From Actinomycetospora sp. TBRC 11914 (GTDB lineage: Bacteria; Actinomycetota; Actinomycetes; Mycobacteriales; Pseudonocardiaceae): a stretch of DNA of 43,813 nucleotides. The notes under the pieces were generated by a model. It was not told where the DNA came from. It did not search any database and saw only the letters and a program-made list of their open reading frames with translations. Below are positions 27,785 through 35,329 of this stretch, in pieces (position 1 is the stretch's first letter; each line of letters begins with the position of its first letter). The stretch is taken from assembly GCF_012933465.1 (NCBI RefSeq), contig NZ_JABBND010000031.1:1-43813 (forward strand), in the 5' to 3' direction. The position numbers were made by a program, and so were the translations under genes.

Positions 27785-28723
27785 TCACCGGTCAGCTTCG
27801 ACCAGCGCGCGGACGGAGGCCAGCCGCTCGTACTGCGGCAACGGTGCGGCGGCGGCGGGCAGCAGGACGAACCCCGCCGCGCCGGCGTCGCGGAGGGCGC
27901 GCAGCGCGGCCGCGACCGCGTGCTCGTCGCCGACCACCACCCAGCGCTCGAGCGCGTCGAACGGGAGACCGTACTGACCGCGGACGAAGGCGGCCGCCTC
28001 GGCGCGCGCCGCCCCGGGATCGTCGGCGGGGCCGGTCACGTGGACGAACACCATCATGAGCACGGCCGGCACCGGGCGGTCGTGCTGCGCCGCGAGCTCG
28101 GCCAGCCGGGCGGCCGACTCCCCGACCCGGCGCGGGGACAGCCACACGCCGAGCCACCCGTCGGCCAGCCGCGCGGCCCGGCGCAGGGCGGCGTCCGACC
28201 GTCCGCCGAGGACCAGCGGCGGCGGGATGGCCGGCACCGGCTCGAGGACCGGCGCGCGGGTGGGCAGCAGCGGGCCGGGGTGGTCCACCGCCTCGCCCCG
28301 CAGCAGCGCGCCGACGATCGCGAGGGACTCGTCGAGCCGGCGCCCCCGCTCGGCCACCGGCACACCGGCCGCCTCCCACTCGACGGGGTTCTCCCCGCCG
28401 ACGCCGGCCCCGAACAGCACCCGGCCCGGGGCGAGGGCGTCCACCGTCGCCAGCTGCTTCGCCGTCCACACCGGGTGGCGCATCGGCAGCAGCAGCACCC
28501 CGGTGCCGAGCAGCAGCCGCCGGGTGGCGGCCGCCGCGGCGCACAGGGCCCCCAGGGCGTCCATGATGGGCGGGTGGAAGGCGAGGTGGTCGCCGACCCA
28601 CCCGGCGTCGAACCCGAGGTCCTCGGCGAGGGCTGCCCCCGCGACGAGCGGCGGCGGGCCGGTCCGGAACGGATCGAAGCTCGGCAGCATGACCCCGTAC
28701 CCGGCCTGGTCCGCCCGCGCCAT
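27785..28723 (-). CDS. LLM-class flavin-dependent oxidoreductase
   Basis: A 312-residue luciferase-like TIM-barrel protein that uses FMN or F420. GYGVMLPSFDPF is the first strand, AEDLGFDAGWVGDHLAFHPP the family's conserved second strand-loop, LLLGTGVLLLPMRHPVWTAKQLATVDALAPGRVLFGAGVG the core (LATVD is diagnostic), and PPLVLGGRSDAALRRAARLADGW the later conserved Gly loop. Mycobacterial and pseudonocardial relatives are mostly F420-dependent. The ATG at 28723 has GGGAGGGG before it. It is first in the leftward unit with the CoA ligase and crotonase, and it diverges from the acyl-CoA dehydrogenase gene across 98 bp. Confidence 0.88.
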   Translation of the reverse strand: MARADQAGYGVMLPSFDPFRTGPPPLVAGAALAEDLGFDAGWVGDHLAFHPPIMDALGALCAAAAATRRLLLGTGVLLLPMRHPVWTAKQLATVDALAPGRVLFGAGVGGENPVEWEAAGVPVAERGRRLDESLAIVGALLRGEAVDHPGPLLPTRAPVLEPVPAIPPPLVLGGRSDAALRRAARLADGWLGVWLSPRRVGESAARLAELAAQHDRPVPAVLMMVFVHVTGPADDPGAARAEAAAFVRGQYGLPFDALERWVVVGDEHAVAAALRALRDAGAAGFVLLPAAAAPLPQYERLASVRALVEADR

Positions 28724-28821
28724 CCCTGTCCCCTCCCGACCGCCCGTTGACGTCCAGGGGCGGCGTCGCGATCGTCGTGATCGATCCTGGCCCACGGACC
28801 CCCGAGGAGGCGGCAGCGCCC

Positions 28822-29967
28822 ATGGACTTCTCCCTGAGCCCCGAGCAGGAGGCGTACCTGACGGAACTGCGCGGCTTCGGGGAGAAGGAGCTCGCGCCGC
28901 ACTACCGCGCCGACGACCTCGCCGGGACCCTCCGCGACGACCTGGTCCCGGCGATGGCGCGGATGGGGCTGACCGGGCTGCGCGTCCCGGAGCGCTTCGG
29001 GGGCCAGGAGGCCGACGCGGTCACCACCGGGATGGCCGCCGAGGAGATCGCCCGGCACGACTTCAACGCCTGCTACGTGCTGCTCGACTCGGCGCTCGTC
29101 TCGGACATCCTGCTGGCCGGGGCGACCGACGAGCAGCAGGCCCGGTGGATGCCCGGGATCGCGTCCGGCGCGACGATGCCCGCGGTCTGCCTGACCGAAC
29201 CGGGCCAGGGGTCGGACGCGGCGAACCTCGCGCTGCGCGCGGAGCCCGACGGCGACGGCTGGCGGCTGGTCGGCGAGAAGACGTCGATCTCGCTCGGGAT
29301 GTACACCCCGGTCGGGGTCGTGTTCGCGCGCACCGGGGGCCCCGGGGCGCGGGGAGTCAGCGCGTTCTTCGTCGACCTCACCGGCGCGGGGCTGTCGCGC
29401 ACTCCGCTGGACGACCTCGGCAGCCGCTCCATCGGCCGCGCCAGCCTCTACTTCGACGGCGTCCGGGTCGGTCGCGAGGACATGATCGGCGCCGAGGGCG
29501 AGGGCTTCGTCGCCGTCATGCGTGGCTTCGACTACTCCCGCGCCGTGATCGGGCTGATGTGCCTGGGCATCGCGTCCGCGGCGCTCGACGACGCCCTGGC
29601 CTACGCCCGCGAGCGCGAGGCGTTCGGCCGGCCCATCGGCACCTTCCAGGGCGTGGCGTTCCCGCTGGTCGAGTTCGCGACGCAGATCCGCGCCGCCCGG
29701 CACCTCTGCTACGAGGCGCTCGCGCTCAAGGACGCCGGCAAGGACCCGGCCGTGCCCGCGAACATGGCCAAGTGGTGGGCCCCGAAGCTCGCGGCCGACG
29801 CGGTGCACCAGGCGCTGCTGACCTTCGGGCACGCCGGGTGGTCGACCGACAACCCGGTCGGCCAGCGGCTCCGCGACGTCATCGGCCTCGAGATCGGGGA
29901 CGGCACCGCCCAGATCGCGAAGCTCGTCGTGGCCCGGCACCTGCTGGGACGGTCCTCGGCGCCGTGA
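28822..29967 (+). CDS. Acyl-CoA dehydrogenase (AliB-like)
   Basis: A 381-residue FAD enzyme that makes an alpha,beta double bond in an acyl-CoA. PAVCLTEPGQGSDAANL and GWRLVGEKTSISLG form the middle beta domain. REAFGRPIGTFQGVAF and GHAGWSTDNPVGQRLRDV are in the C-terminal helical domain. The position of the usual catalytic Glu (YEGT) is Asp360, in EIGDGTAQI. An Asp base is described for cyclohexanecarboxyl-CoA dehydrogenases, so this fits the AliA-like ligase nearby. Only the LLM gene's divergent start lies upstream; GAGGAGG precedes the ATG by about 9 bases. Confidence 0.9.
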   Translation: MDFSLSPEQEAYLTELRGFGEKELAPHYRADDLAGTLRDDLVPAMARMGLTGLRVPERFGGQEADAVTTGMAAEEIARHDFNACYVLLDSALVSDILLAGATDEQQARWMPGIASGATMPAVCLTEPGQGSDAANLALRAEPDGDGWRLVGEKTSISLGMYTPVGVVFARTGGPGARGVSAFFVDLTGAGLSRTPLDDLGSRSIGRASLYFDGVRVGREDMIGAEGEGFVAVMRGFDYSRAVIGLMCLGIASAALDDALAYAREREAFGRPIGTFQGVAFPLVEFATQIRAARHLCYEALALKDAGKDPAVPANMAKWWAPKLAADAVHQALLTFGHAGWSTDNPVGQRLRDVIGLEIGDGTAQIAKLVVARHLLGRSSAP

Positions 29968-30012
29968 CGAGTGGCGGCCCGACGCCGTGATCGATCCCCG
30001 GGAGCCGATCCC

Positions 30013-31773
30013 TCAGGGCACCAGCCGGTAGAACCGGAAGATGTCGTGCTCGAGGTCGTCGAGGACCTCGACCCCGGAGAACCCGGCGGCGCGGGCGTAG
30101 GACTCGAGCGTGCCGCGGCGCATGACGGTGCCGGTGCCGACCGAGCCGGGCGTCGAGAGCCCGTCGGGCAGGCAGCACATGAGCGAGAAGCCGTAGAACA
30201 GCTGCTCGACGTCGTCGCCGTCGGGGGCGAAGGCGTCCGCGACCTTCTCGTCCATGACCAGCACCGTGCCGGCCGGAGCCACAGCCCGGCGCATGCCCGC
30301 GAGCGCGCCGACCGGATCCGGCATGTCGTGGACGCACTCGAAGGCGCAGACGAGGTCGTGGACGCCGGCCTCGGCGGCGGACACGTCGGAGTGGTGCACG
30401 CGCACCCGGTCGGCGACTCCCTCCGCGGCGGCGTGCCGCCGGGCCGCCTCGACGGAGGCGGCGTCCACGTCGAACCCGTCGACCCGAGCCCGCGGATAGG
30501 CACGGGCGATGCCGATGCCCGACCAGCCCTCCCCGCAGCCCACGTCGGCGACCCGGCCGCCCGCACGCAGCGCCACGTCGACCTCCCCGAGCCGCGGCAG
30601 GTGGTCCCGGGGCAGCGCGTCCCGCAGCAGCGGACGGTTCTGGGCCGACTGGCCCTCCCGGGCGTCGTCCCCGAGCCGCTCCCAACTCACCCCGCCCCCG
30701 GTGCGGTAGGCCTCGAGGAGGTCGTCGATCCGGCGGAGGGACGCCACGAGGATGCGGGCGAACGGGGTCAGCACGGACTCGCTGGTGAGGTCGGCGAGCA
30801 CCGGGACGTGTGCGTCGGGCATCGCGAAGCGCCGCCCGTCGGGCGGGGCGGCGGGGTGGTCGACGGTGAGCAGCCCGCACACCGCCTGGTGCTCCAGCCA
30901 CTCCCGCGCGTAGCGCGCCGCGGTCCCGGTGCGCGCGGCGAGCTCCCCTGCCGTCGCCGGGCCGTCCTGGGCCAGCGAGCGGTACCAGCCGAGCCGGTCG
31001 CCCAGGTACAGCGCGGTGGTCTGCTCCATGCCCAGGATGCCGGCGAACACGGCCTCGGCGCAGGCTTCGGTCGTCCGGCCGTCGGTCGTCATGTCGGTGT
31101 GGCCGTCGGTGGTCGTCACGGCGGTGCTCATCGGTCCCGGTGCCCCGCGGGCCGGGCCGGGAGTCGCCGGTTCCCGCCACATCGGCCACAGCGGGGGTCC
31201 GTCGGCCGCCGAGAAGGGCGCACCGGCCCGGAACCCGCACCGCTCGTAGAACACCTTGTTCCGCTCGCTGGTGGCCTCCAGGTACGCGGGCCGGCCGTGC
31301 TGATCGGCCCGCTCGAGCACCGGCGCCAGGAGGGCGGACCCGATACCGCGGCCCTGGGCGACCGGGACGACGCCGGCGAACCACAGGTACTCGTGCGGGG
31401 CCTCCGGGTGTCGTTCCTCCATCGCCGCGACCAGCGCGAGCGCGCGGTCCGCGCGGGGACCTGCGAGCGCGGCGAGCTCCTCGCCGAACTGCTCGCCGCG
31501 CTCCTCGCTCATCGGCGGACTGCCGTAGGGGACCCACAGGGCGGCCCCGGTGACACCGGCCGTCGTCGTCCAGATGTCGTCGTGGAGGGCGAGGACATCC
31601 ACGACGGCGTCGAAGAACGCCCGGGCCGCGTCGCCGCGCTCCTCCTCCGCCGGCCAGATCCAGGCGAACACGGGGTCGTCGTGGAACGCGGCCGCGAGCG
31701 CCGAGCCCACGGCGACGGCGTCCGTCGGGGCGGCCCTGCGCACGTGCGAGCGGGTCGTCGCCACGGTGGTCAT
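30013..31773 (-). CDS. GNAT N-acetyltransferase/SAM methyltransferase fusion
   Basis: A continuous 586-residue frame. Residues 1-205 are a GNAT domain (VRRAAPTDAVAVGSALAAAF; acetyl-CoA loop VVPVAQGRGIGSALLAPVLER; NKVFYERCGFRAG). A Pro/Gly/Ala linker (PATPGPARGAPGP) leads to Met215. From there comes a winged-helix N-terminus (GELAARTGTAARYAREWLEHQAVCGLL) and a class I methyltransferase domain with ADVGCGEGWSG (motif I) and the motif-IV-type segment VCAFECVHDMPDP. The methyltransferase part resembles the Rv2258c type. No stop codon separates the two halves; a second start at 31131 could yield the methyltransferase alone. GAGGAG lies upstream of ATG 31773. Substrates are unknown. Confidence 0.85.
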   Translation of the reverse strand: MTTVATTRSHVRRAAPTDAVAVGSALAAAFHDDPVFAWIWPAEEERGDAARAFFDAVVDVLALHDDIWTTTAGVTGAALWVPYGSPPMSEERGEQFGEELAALAGPRADRALALVAAMEERHPEAPHEYLWFAGVVPVAQGRGIGSALLAPVLERADQHGRPAYLEATSERNKVFYERCGFRAGAPFSAADGPPLWPMWREPATPGPARGAPGPMSTAVTTTDGHTDMTTDGRTTEACAEAVFAGILGMEQTTALYLGDRLGWYRSLAQDGPATAGELAARTGTAARYAREWLEHQAVCGLLTVDHPAAPPDGRRFAMPDAHVPVLADLTSESVLTPFARILVASLRRIDDLLEAYRTGGGVSWERLGDDAREGQSAQNRPLLRDALPRDHLPRLGEVDVALRAGGRVADVGCGEGWSGIGIARAYPRARVDGFDVDAASVEAARRHAAAEGVADRVRVHHSDVSAAEAGVHDLVCAFECVHDMPDPVGALAGMRRAVAPAGTVLVMDEKVADAFAPDGDDVEQLFYGFSLMCCLPDGLSTPGSVGTGTVMRRGTLESYARAAGFSGVEVLDDLEHDIFRFYRLVP

Positions 31774-31951
31774 GATCGTCTCCTCCCCAGGCCGGCCCGA
31801 TACACCGAGCAGCGCCCTGTTCGTGAGGAATGTCGGTTTCGACACGCCGTGACCAGGAAAGCCGCCGAGCCGAGGCCCTGCAAGAGGGCTGTCCACCGAG
31901 TGGAGCAGTCGGCGGTAGTCGATGACCCGCCATCGACACAGTCCGTCACCG

Positions 31952-32389
31952 CTAGGTGAGGGTGCTCCGCAGGCCCTGGATCGCGGCGGCGAACACGTCC
32001 TGCGCGAAGGTCCGGGTGAGCTCCGCCTCCTCGTCCGCGTCGGCGTCGTACTCGGCCCACCACTCCACGAAGGTGTCGCCGGTGTCGGAGACCGGCGCGA
32101 CCCGGACCGTCGAGACGTAGCGACGGACACCGAAGGGGTTCGCGCCCGTAAAGGTGTAGGTGAACGTGCGGTTGGGGTCGTCCAGGACGAGCAGCCGCTC
32201 GTCGAAGGGGTCGCCGCCGTCCGCGAGGGTCAGCCGGCGGACGGCCCCGACCTGCCCGTCGACGCCCTCGACGATCTCGCTGTGCCCGATCGCTGGCAGG
32301 TAGGCGGGCAGGTCGTCGTAGGCCCGCAGCTGGGCCCAGACCTTGTCGACGGGCGCGCTGACGACTCCGCTGGCGTAGGGGCGCGGCAT
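31952..32389 (-). CDS. SRPBCC (START-like) family protein
   Basis: A 145-residue helix-grip protein that binds hydrophobic ligands in a cavity. PYASGVVSAPVDKVWAQLRAYDDLPAYLPAIGHSEIVEG is the usual first helix-strand pattern, and VGAVRRLTLADGG, FTYTFTGANPFGVRRYVSTVRVAP and TFVEWWAEYDADADEE are the sheet. The long C-terminal helix is AQDVFAAAIQGLRSTL. ATG 32389 has GGGAG 5 bases upstream; GTG 32395 is less likely. It lies next to the GNAT/methyltransferase gene but 178 bp apart. It may be a polyketide cyclase-like or lipid-binding protein. Confidence 0.82.
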   Translation of the reverse strand: MPRPYASGVVSAPVDKVWAQLRAYDDLPAYLPAIGHSEIVEGVDGQVGAVRRLTLADGGDPFDERLLVLDDPNRTFTYTFTGANPFGVRRYVSTVRVAPVSDTGDTFVEWWAEYDADADEEAELTRTFAQDVFAAAIQGLRSTLT

Positions 32390-32532
32390 GGTCACTCCCG
32401 GGTTGTCGGTCGGTGGCGCCGGGAGGTCCCCGGTCGCGACCCTGTCGGACGGTAGGGCCCGGCGCGGCGCGCGGCTATCGTCGGGAGGGGGCCCACGGGG
32501 GCTCGACGGAAGACGGTGGGGGGCTGGCGACG

Positions 32533-33813
32533 ATGGGCCAGGACCTGTTCGTGGGCCCGTCGGATCGTCCGGACAAGTACCGGCTGGTCCGTCTGGAGGG
32601 GTCCGGCGGCGAGGCGTCGCTGTGGCGGGCCGAGGTCGACCTCGCCGGCGAGTCCGAGACCGTCGCGGTCAAGGCGCTGCGGCCCGAGCACCAGGACGAC
32701 CTGGCGCGGATCAGCGCGCGGTGGGCCGAACAGGCCGAGCTGCTGCGCTTCGTCACCCACCCCGGCGTGGTGGCCGTGCGCGAGCACTTCGAGGGGATCC
32801 CGCCCCACCCCGGCGGCGCGCCGGCGGACACCGCGACGGAGCGGGCGCTCTACCTGGTGATGAACTGGGTGCCCGGCCCGACGCTGCGCGACTGGCTGCT
32901 GCTCCACCCCGGGCGCGAGGGCACGGTCGCCGGGCTGGGCGTGCTCGAGCAGGTCGCCGAGGCGCTGGAGATGCTGCACAGCGGCCGGGTGACCCCGTCG
33001 GGTCGCTGCGTGGTGCACGGCGACCTGTCCCCCGGCAACGTCGTCGTCACCGACGACGACCGGGCCGTGCTCGTCGACTTCGGCCAGGTCCGGCTCTCGT
33101 CCCACCAGACCGTGACCCCGGCCGCCACCCCCGGCTACGCCGCCCCGGAGGTCTGGACCCGCGGCGAGTACTCCCCGGCGGCGGACCGCTTCGGGTTCGC
33201 GGCCCTCGGGTTCTTCGTGCTCGTCGGGACCCCGCCGCCGGCCGACCCCGACGACGTCGCCGACCAGCTGTTCGCCCACCCGTTCCTGCACAACACCCCG
33301 GACGCGCTGCGCGAGCGGATACTCGACGGCTTCGGCGCGGACCCGTCCCGGCGCCCCGGGCCGCGTGCCTGGCTGCAGTCGCTGCGCGGCGGGGCGTCGA
33401 CCTCGGCGCGGACGTTCGACGCCGTGCCCCGCCCGCGGGCGGCGGTCACCGACTCGCGCGGGCCCCGGGACGCACCGCGGACCCGGGTGGTGACGGCCTC
33501 CCCGCCGCGCCCGCCCGCGCACGACGCCGGCGACGTCGAGCGCCGGCTCGCCGCCTGCCACGAGGGGCCCGGCGAGCTGGTGCGGCTGGCCCTGACCACC
33601 GGCGTCTGGGAGGTCGAGCGCAGCTGGTGGACCCCGTGCTTCAGCGGCCGCAGCTACCACGTCCGGCTGCGGGACCGGCAGGGCCACGACTGGGTCGCGG
33701 TGGAGATGCTGCTCGACCGCGACGGGGCCAGCCGGCTGGTCTGGGCCGACGGCGCGGGCGGCGAGATGACCGAATGCCTCGAGGAGCTGGCCGACTGGCT
33801 CGCCCCGTGCTGA
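32533..33813 (+). CDS. Atypical Ser/Thr protein kinase-like protein
   Basis: A 426-residue soluble protein. The kinase domain (about 15-285) holds Lys47 (VAVKAL) and the catalytic loop VVHGDLSPGN (Asp164, Asn169; HGD instead of HRD). DFG follows at Asp182 (LVDFGQVR), then the APE-type motif ATPGYAAPEVW. The Gly-rich loop is LEGSGGEASLW. All phosphotransfer residues are kept. Residues 290-340 are a disordered Arg/Pro linker, and 345-426 form a small domain (RSWWTPCFSGRSYHVRLRDRQGHDWVAVEMLLD). No membrane helix or PASTA repeat is present. Its substrate is unknown. A hairpin that overlaps the next gene's ribosome-binding site follows the stop codon. Confidence 0.85.
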   Translation: MGQDLFVGPSDRPDKYRLVRLEGSGGEASLWRAEVDLAGESETVAVKALRPEHQDDLARISARWAEQAELLRFVTHPGVVAVREHFEGIPPHPGGAPADTATERALYLVMNWVPGPTLRDWLLLHPGREGTVAGLGVLEQVAEALEMLHSGRVTPSGRCVVHGDLSPGNVVVTDDDRAVLVDFGQVRLSSHQTVTPAATPGYAAPEVWTRGEYSPAADRFGFAALGFFVLVGTPPPADPDDVADQLFAHPFLHNTPDALRERILDGFGADPSRRPGPRAWLQSLRGGASTSARTFDAVPRPRAAVTDSRGPRDAPRTRVVTASPPRPPAHDAGDVERRLAACHEGPGELVRLALTTGVWEVERSWWTPCFSGRSYHVRLRDRQGHDWVAVEMLLDRDGASRLVWADGAGGEMTECLEELADWLAPC

Positions 33814-33842
33814 CCGCGACCGGGGCCGGCACCCGGTCGCGG
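33814..33842 (+). terminator. Perfect 10-bp hairpin between kinase and EEP genes
   Basis: CCGCGACCGG (33814-33823), a 9-base loop, CCGGTCGCGG (33833-33842) starts immediately after the kinase stop codon. The 3' arm runs into the G-run (33841-33845) that must serve as the ribosome-binding site for the ATG at 33848. It may be a terminator, or a structure that limits translation of the next gene. Confidence 0.6.
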
Positions 33843-33847
33843 GGGCG

Positions 33848-34699
33848 ATGGCTCTCGTGGTGCGCCGGGTCCGGCTAGGACGTCGGCCGGTCCTGGCGGG
33901 CCTGGCCGTCGCCGCCCTGCTCGCGCCGGCGGCGTGCTCGACACCGACACCGGCCCCGCCGGTGCCCCCGGCCCCTCCCGGCACGCTGCGGGTGATGACG
34001 TGGAACGTGGAGACCCACGCCCACGGGCCCGCCGAGTGGGCACCCGTCGTCGCGGACCTGCGCCCCGACGTGCTCGCCCTCCAGGAGATCTGCACGGGCG
34101 AGGCCGACGAGCTCGCGGGGCTCCTGGCCCGCGAGCACGGCCTCGTCTACCGGGTGGTGCCCGGCCCGGTCCGCCCGCCGACGACGGCGGAGGCGCACGC
34201 GCCGGTGAACGCCGCGCTCGGCCCGGCCTGTGGCACCGGGCCCGACGACGTCGAGTTCGGTCTCGCGGTGCTCTCCCGGCTCCCGGTGACCGACCCCGTC
34301 GTCGTCACCTATCCCCCGGACCACCGGGACGAGCAGCGGGGATTCCTGCGGCTGCGGGTCACGACGGCGGCCGGGGCGACGGTGACCGTGCACGACACCC
34401 ACCTCGGGCTCGACGGCGTCGCCGCCGGGCAGGCCCGCCGCCTCGCCGACGACGTCGGCGGGACCGCACCCGCCGTCGTGCTCGGCGACCTCAACCTCGG
34501 CGCCGACGCCCCGGAGCTGGCCCCGCTGCACGCCGGGCTCACCGAGGTCGACCCCGACGGCCGCCTCCGGACCACCGACGACGGGTCGATCGACCACGTC
34601 CTCCTGCGGGGGCTCACCACCGTCGGGCCGCCAGACGCACCGGAGGTGACGTCCTCGGACCACCGGCCCCTCGTCGCCGACCTGCGGCCCACGAGCTGA
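33848..34699 (+). CDS. Endonuclease/exonuclease/phosphatase-fold lipoprotein
   Basis: A 283-residue exported protein. Residues 1-30 are a signal peptide (RRVRLGRRP then LAVAALLAPAACS). LAPAAC is close to a lipobox but lacks the usual Leu/Gly at -3/-1, so lipidation is likely rather than certain. The EEP fold follows: MTWNVE (Asn), ALQEIC (Glu), HDTHLGLDG (catalytic His), VVLGDLNLG (Asp, Asn), and SSDHRPLVADL (Asp-His at the end). The substrate may be a nucleic acid, phosphodiester or sphingomyelin-like lipid outside the cell. Confidence 0.85.
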   Translation: MALVVRRVRLGRRPVLAGLAVAALLAPAACSTPTPAPPVPPAPPGTLRVMTWNVETHAHGPAEWAPVVADLRPDVLALQEICTGEADELAGLLAREHGLVYRVVPGPVRPPTTAEAHAPVNAALGPACGTGPDDVEFGLAVLSRLPVTDPVVVTYPPDHRDEQRGFLRLRVTTAAGATVTVHDTHLGLDGVAAGQARRLADDVGGTAPAVVLGDLNLGADAPELAPLHAGLTEVDPDGRLRTTDDGSIDHVLLRGLTTVGPPDAPEVTSSDHRPLVADLRPTS

Positions 34700-34711
34700 G
34701 TCCGCTCCGCC

Positions 34712-34936
34712 CTAAGGGTCGGCCCGGTGCCAGCGCACCACGCGGACGACGACGTCATGCAGCTCCTCGGCGTCGAGCTCGACGCGGCGCCGGTCGGCCT
34801 CGACCGCCGCCGCCATGCCGTCGAAGGGGCCGTGGGTGTCGACCGCGTTCGTGTCGGGGTCGGCCACCATCACGACGTATCCGTCGCACGCGTCGATGTC
34901 GTGCGCGCGGTCCAACAGCATCTCCGTGATGGTCAC
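34712..34936 (-). CDS. Small hypothetical protein (74 residues)
   Basis: Begins (GTG) VTITEMLLDRAHDIDACDGYVVMVADPDTN and ends VVRVVRWHRADP. One or two strands with a helix (FDGMAAAVEADRRRVELDAEEL) suggest a small alpha/beta fold. GAGGAG sits 7 bases before the GTG, a good ribosome-binding site. It is convergent with the EEP lipoprotein gene (12 bp apart). No family is recognised. Confidence 0.6.
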   Translation of the reverse strand: MTITEMLLDRAHDIDACDGYVVMVADPDTNAVDTHGPFDGMAAAVEADRRRVELDAEELHDVVVRVVRWHRADP

Positions 34937-35329
34937 ATCGTCTCCTCGCCGGTCGGACCGTTATCTGCCCGTGATGTCGAGCGCGGGAGCAGAAGCGTTA
35001 GCGCCCCGCGGGTCACCCGATCAGGTCATGGCGCTCGCGCGGACCGCTCCGGGCGCGCCGCGTCGCCCTCCGCGCGCGAGCCGGTACACTGGACAGCGAA
35101 CCCAGCACGCCCGTGGTGGCCGTCCGGCCCGTTCGGCGCGTGCGGTGGATGCCGTCGGTCCCACCGACGACCGGCCCGGCGAGGGTCGGAGCCGGGGTCG
35201 GCGGCCTCCCGAGGTTCCGCGGGTGGGTCGCGCTGCGGAGGTGCCACCCGAGGGGTCACCCGGCCCCGCCACCCGCAGCACGGTGCCGTCGGGCCGACCC
35301 CGGCCGGACGGACCTTTCGGAGGAGGTAC
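34937..35329. other. Intergenic region and 5' leader of the SNF2-type gene
   Basis: These 393 bases show no convincing gene. A -10-like TACACT lies at 35085-35090 without a clear -35. If used, it would give a GC-rich leader of about 235 bases before the GTG at 35330. Short inverted repeats such as GTCGGTCCCACCGAC (35154-35168) suggest RNA structure, but no known riboswitch core was recognised. Confidence 0.35.

Noticed and set aside
30013..32130. A still longer protein starting at 32130 upstream of the GNAT domain
   Set aside because: The 119 extra residues have no family-like pattern and lie opposite part of the SRPBCC region; the GNAT family starts at ATG 31773 with a GAGGAG site.
33848..34699. 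EEP protein as a DNA repair exonuclease III
   Set aside because: It has an export signal and near-lipobox and lacks the longer AP-endonuclease motifs, so a role inside the cell is unlikely.
34727..35329. An N-terminal extension of the SNF2 gene reaching back to 34727
   Set aside because: The open frame overlaps the 74-residue gene on the other strand and has a random-like composition; a strong AGGAGG site marks the GTG at 35330.
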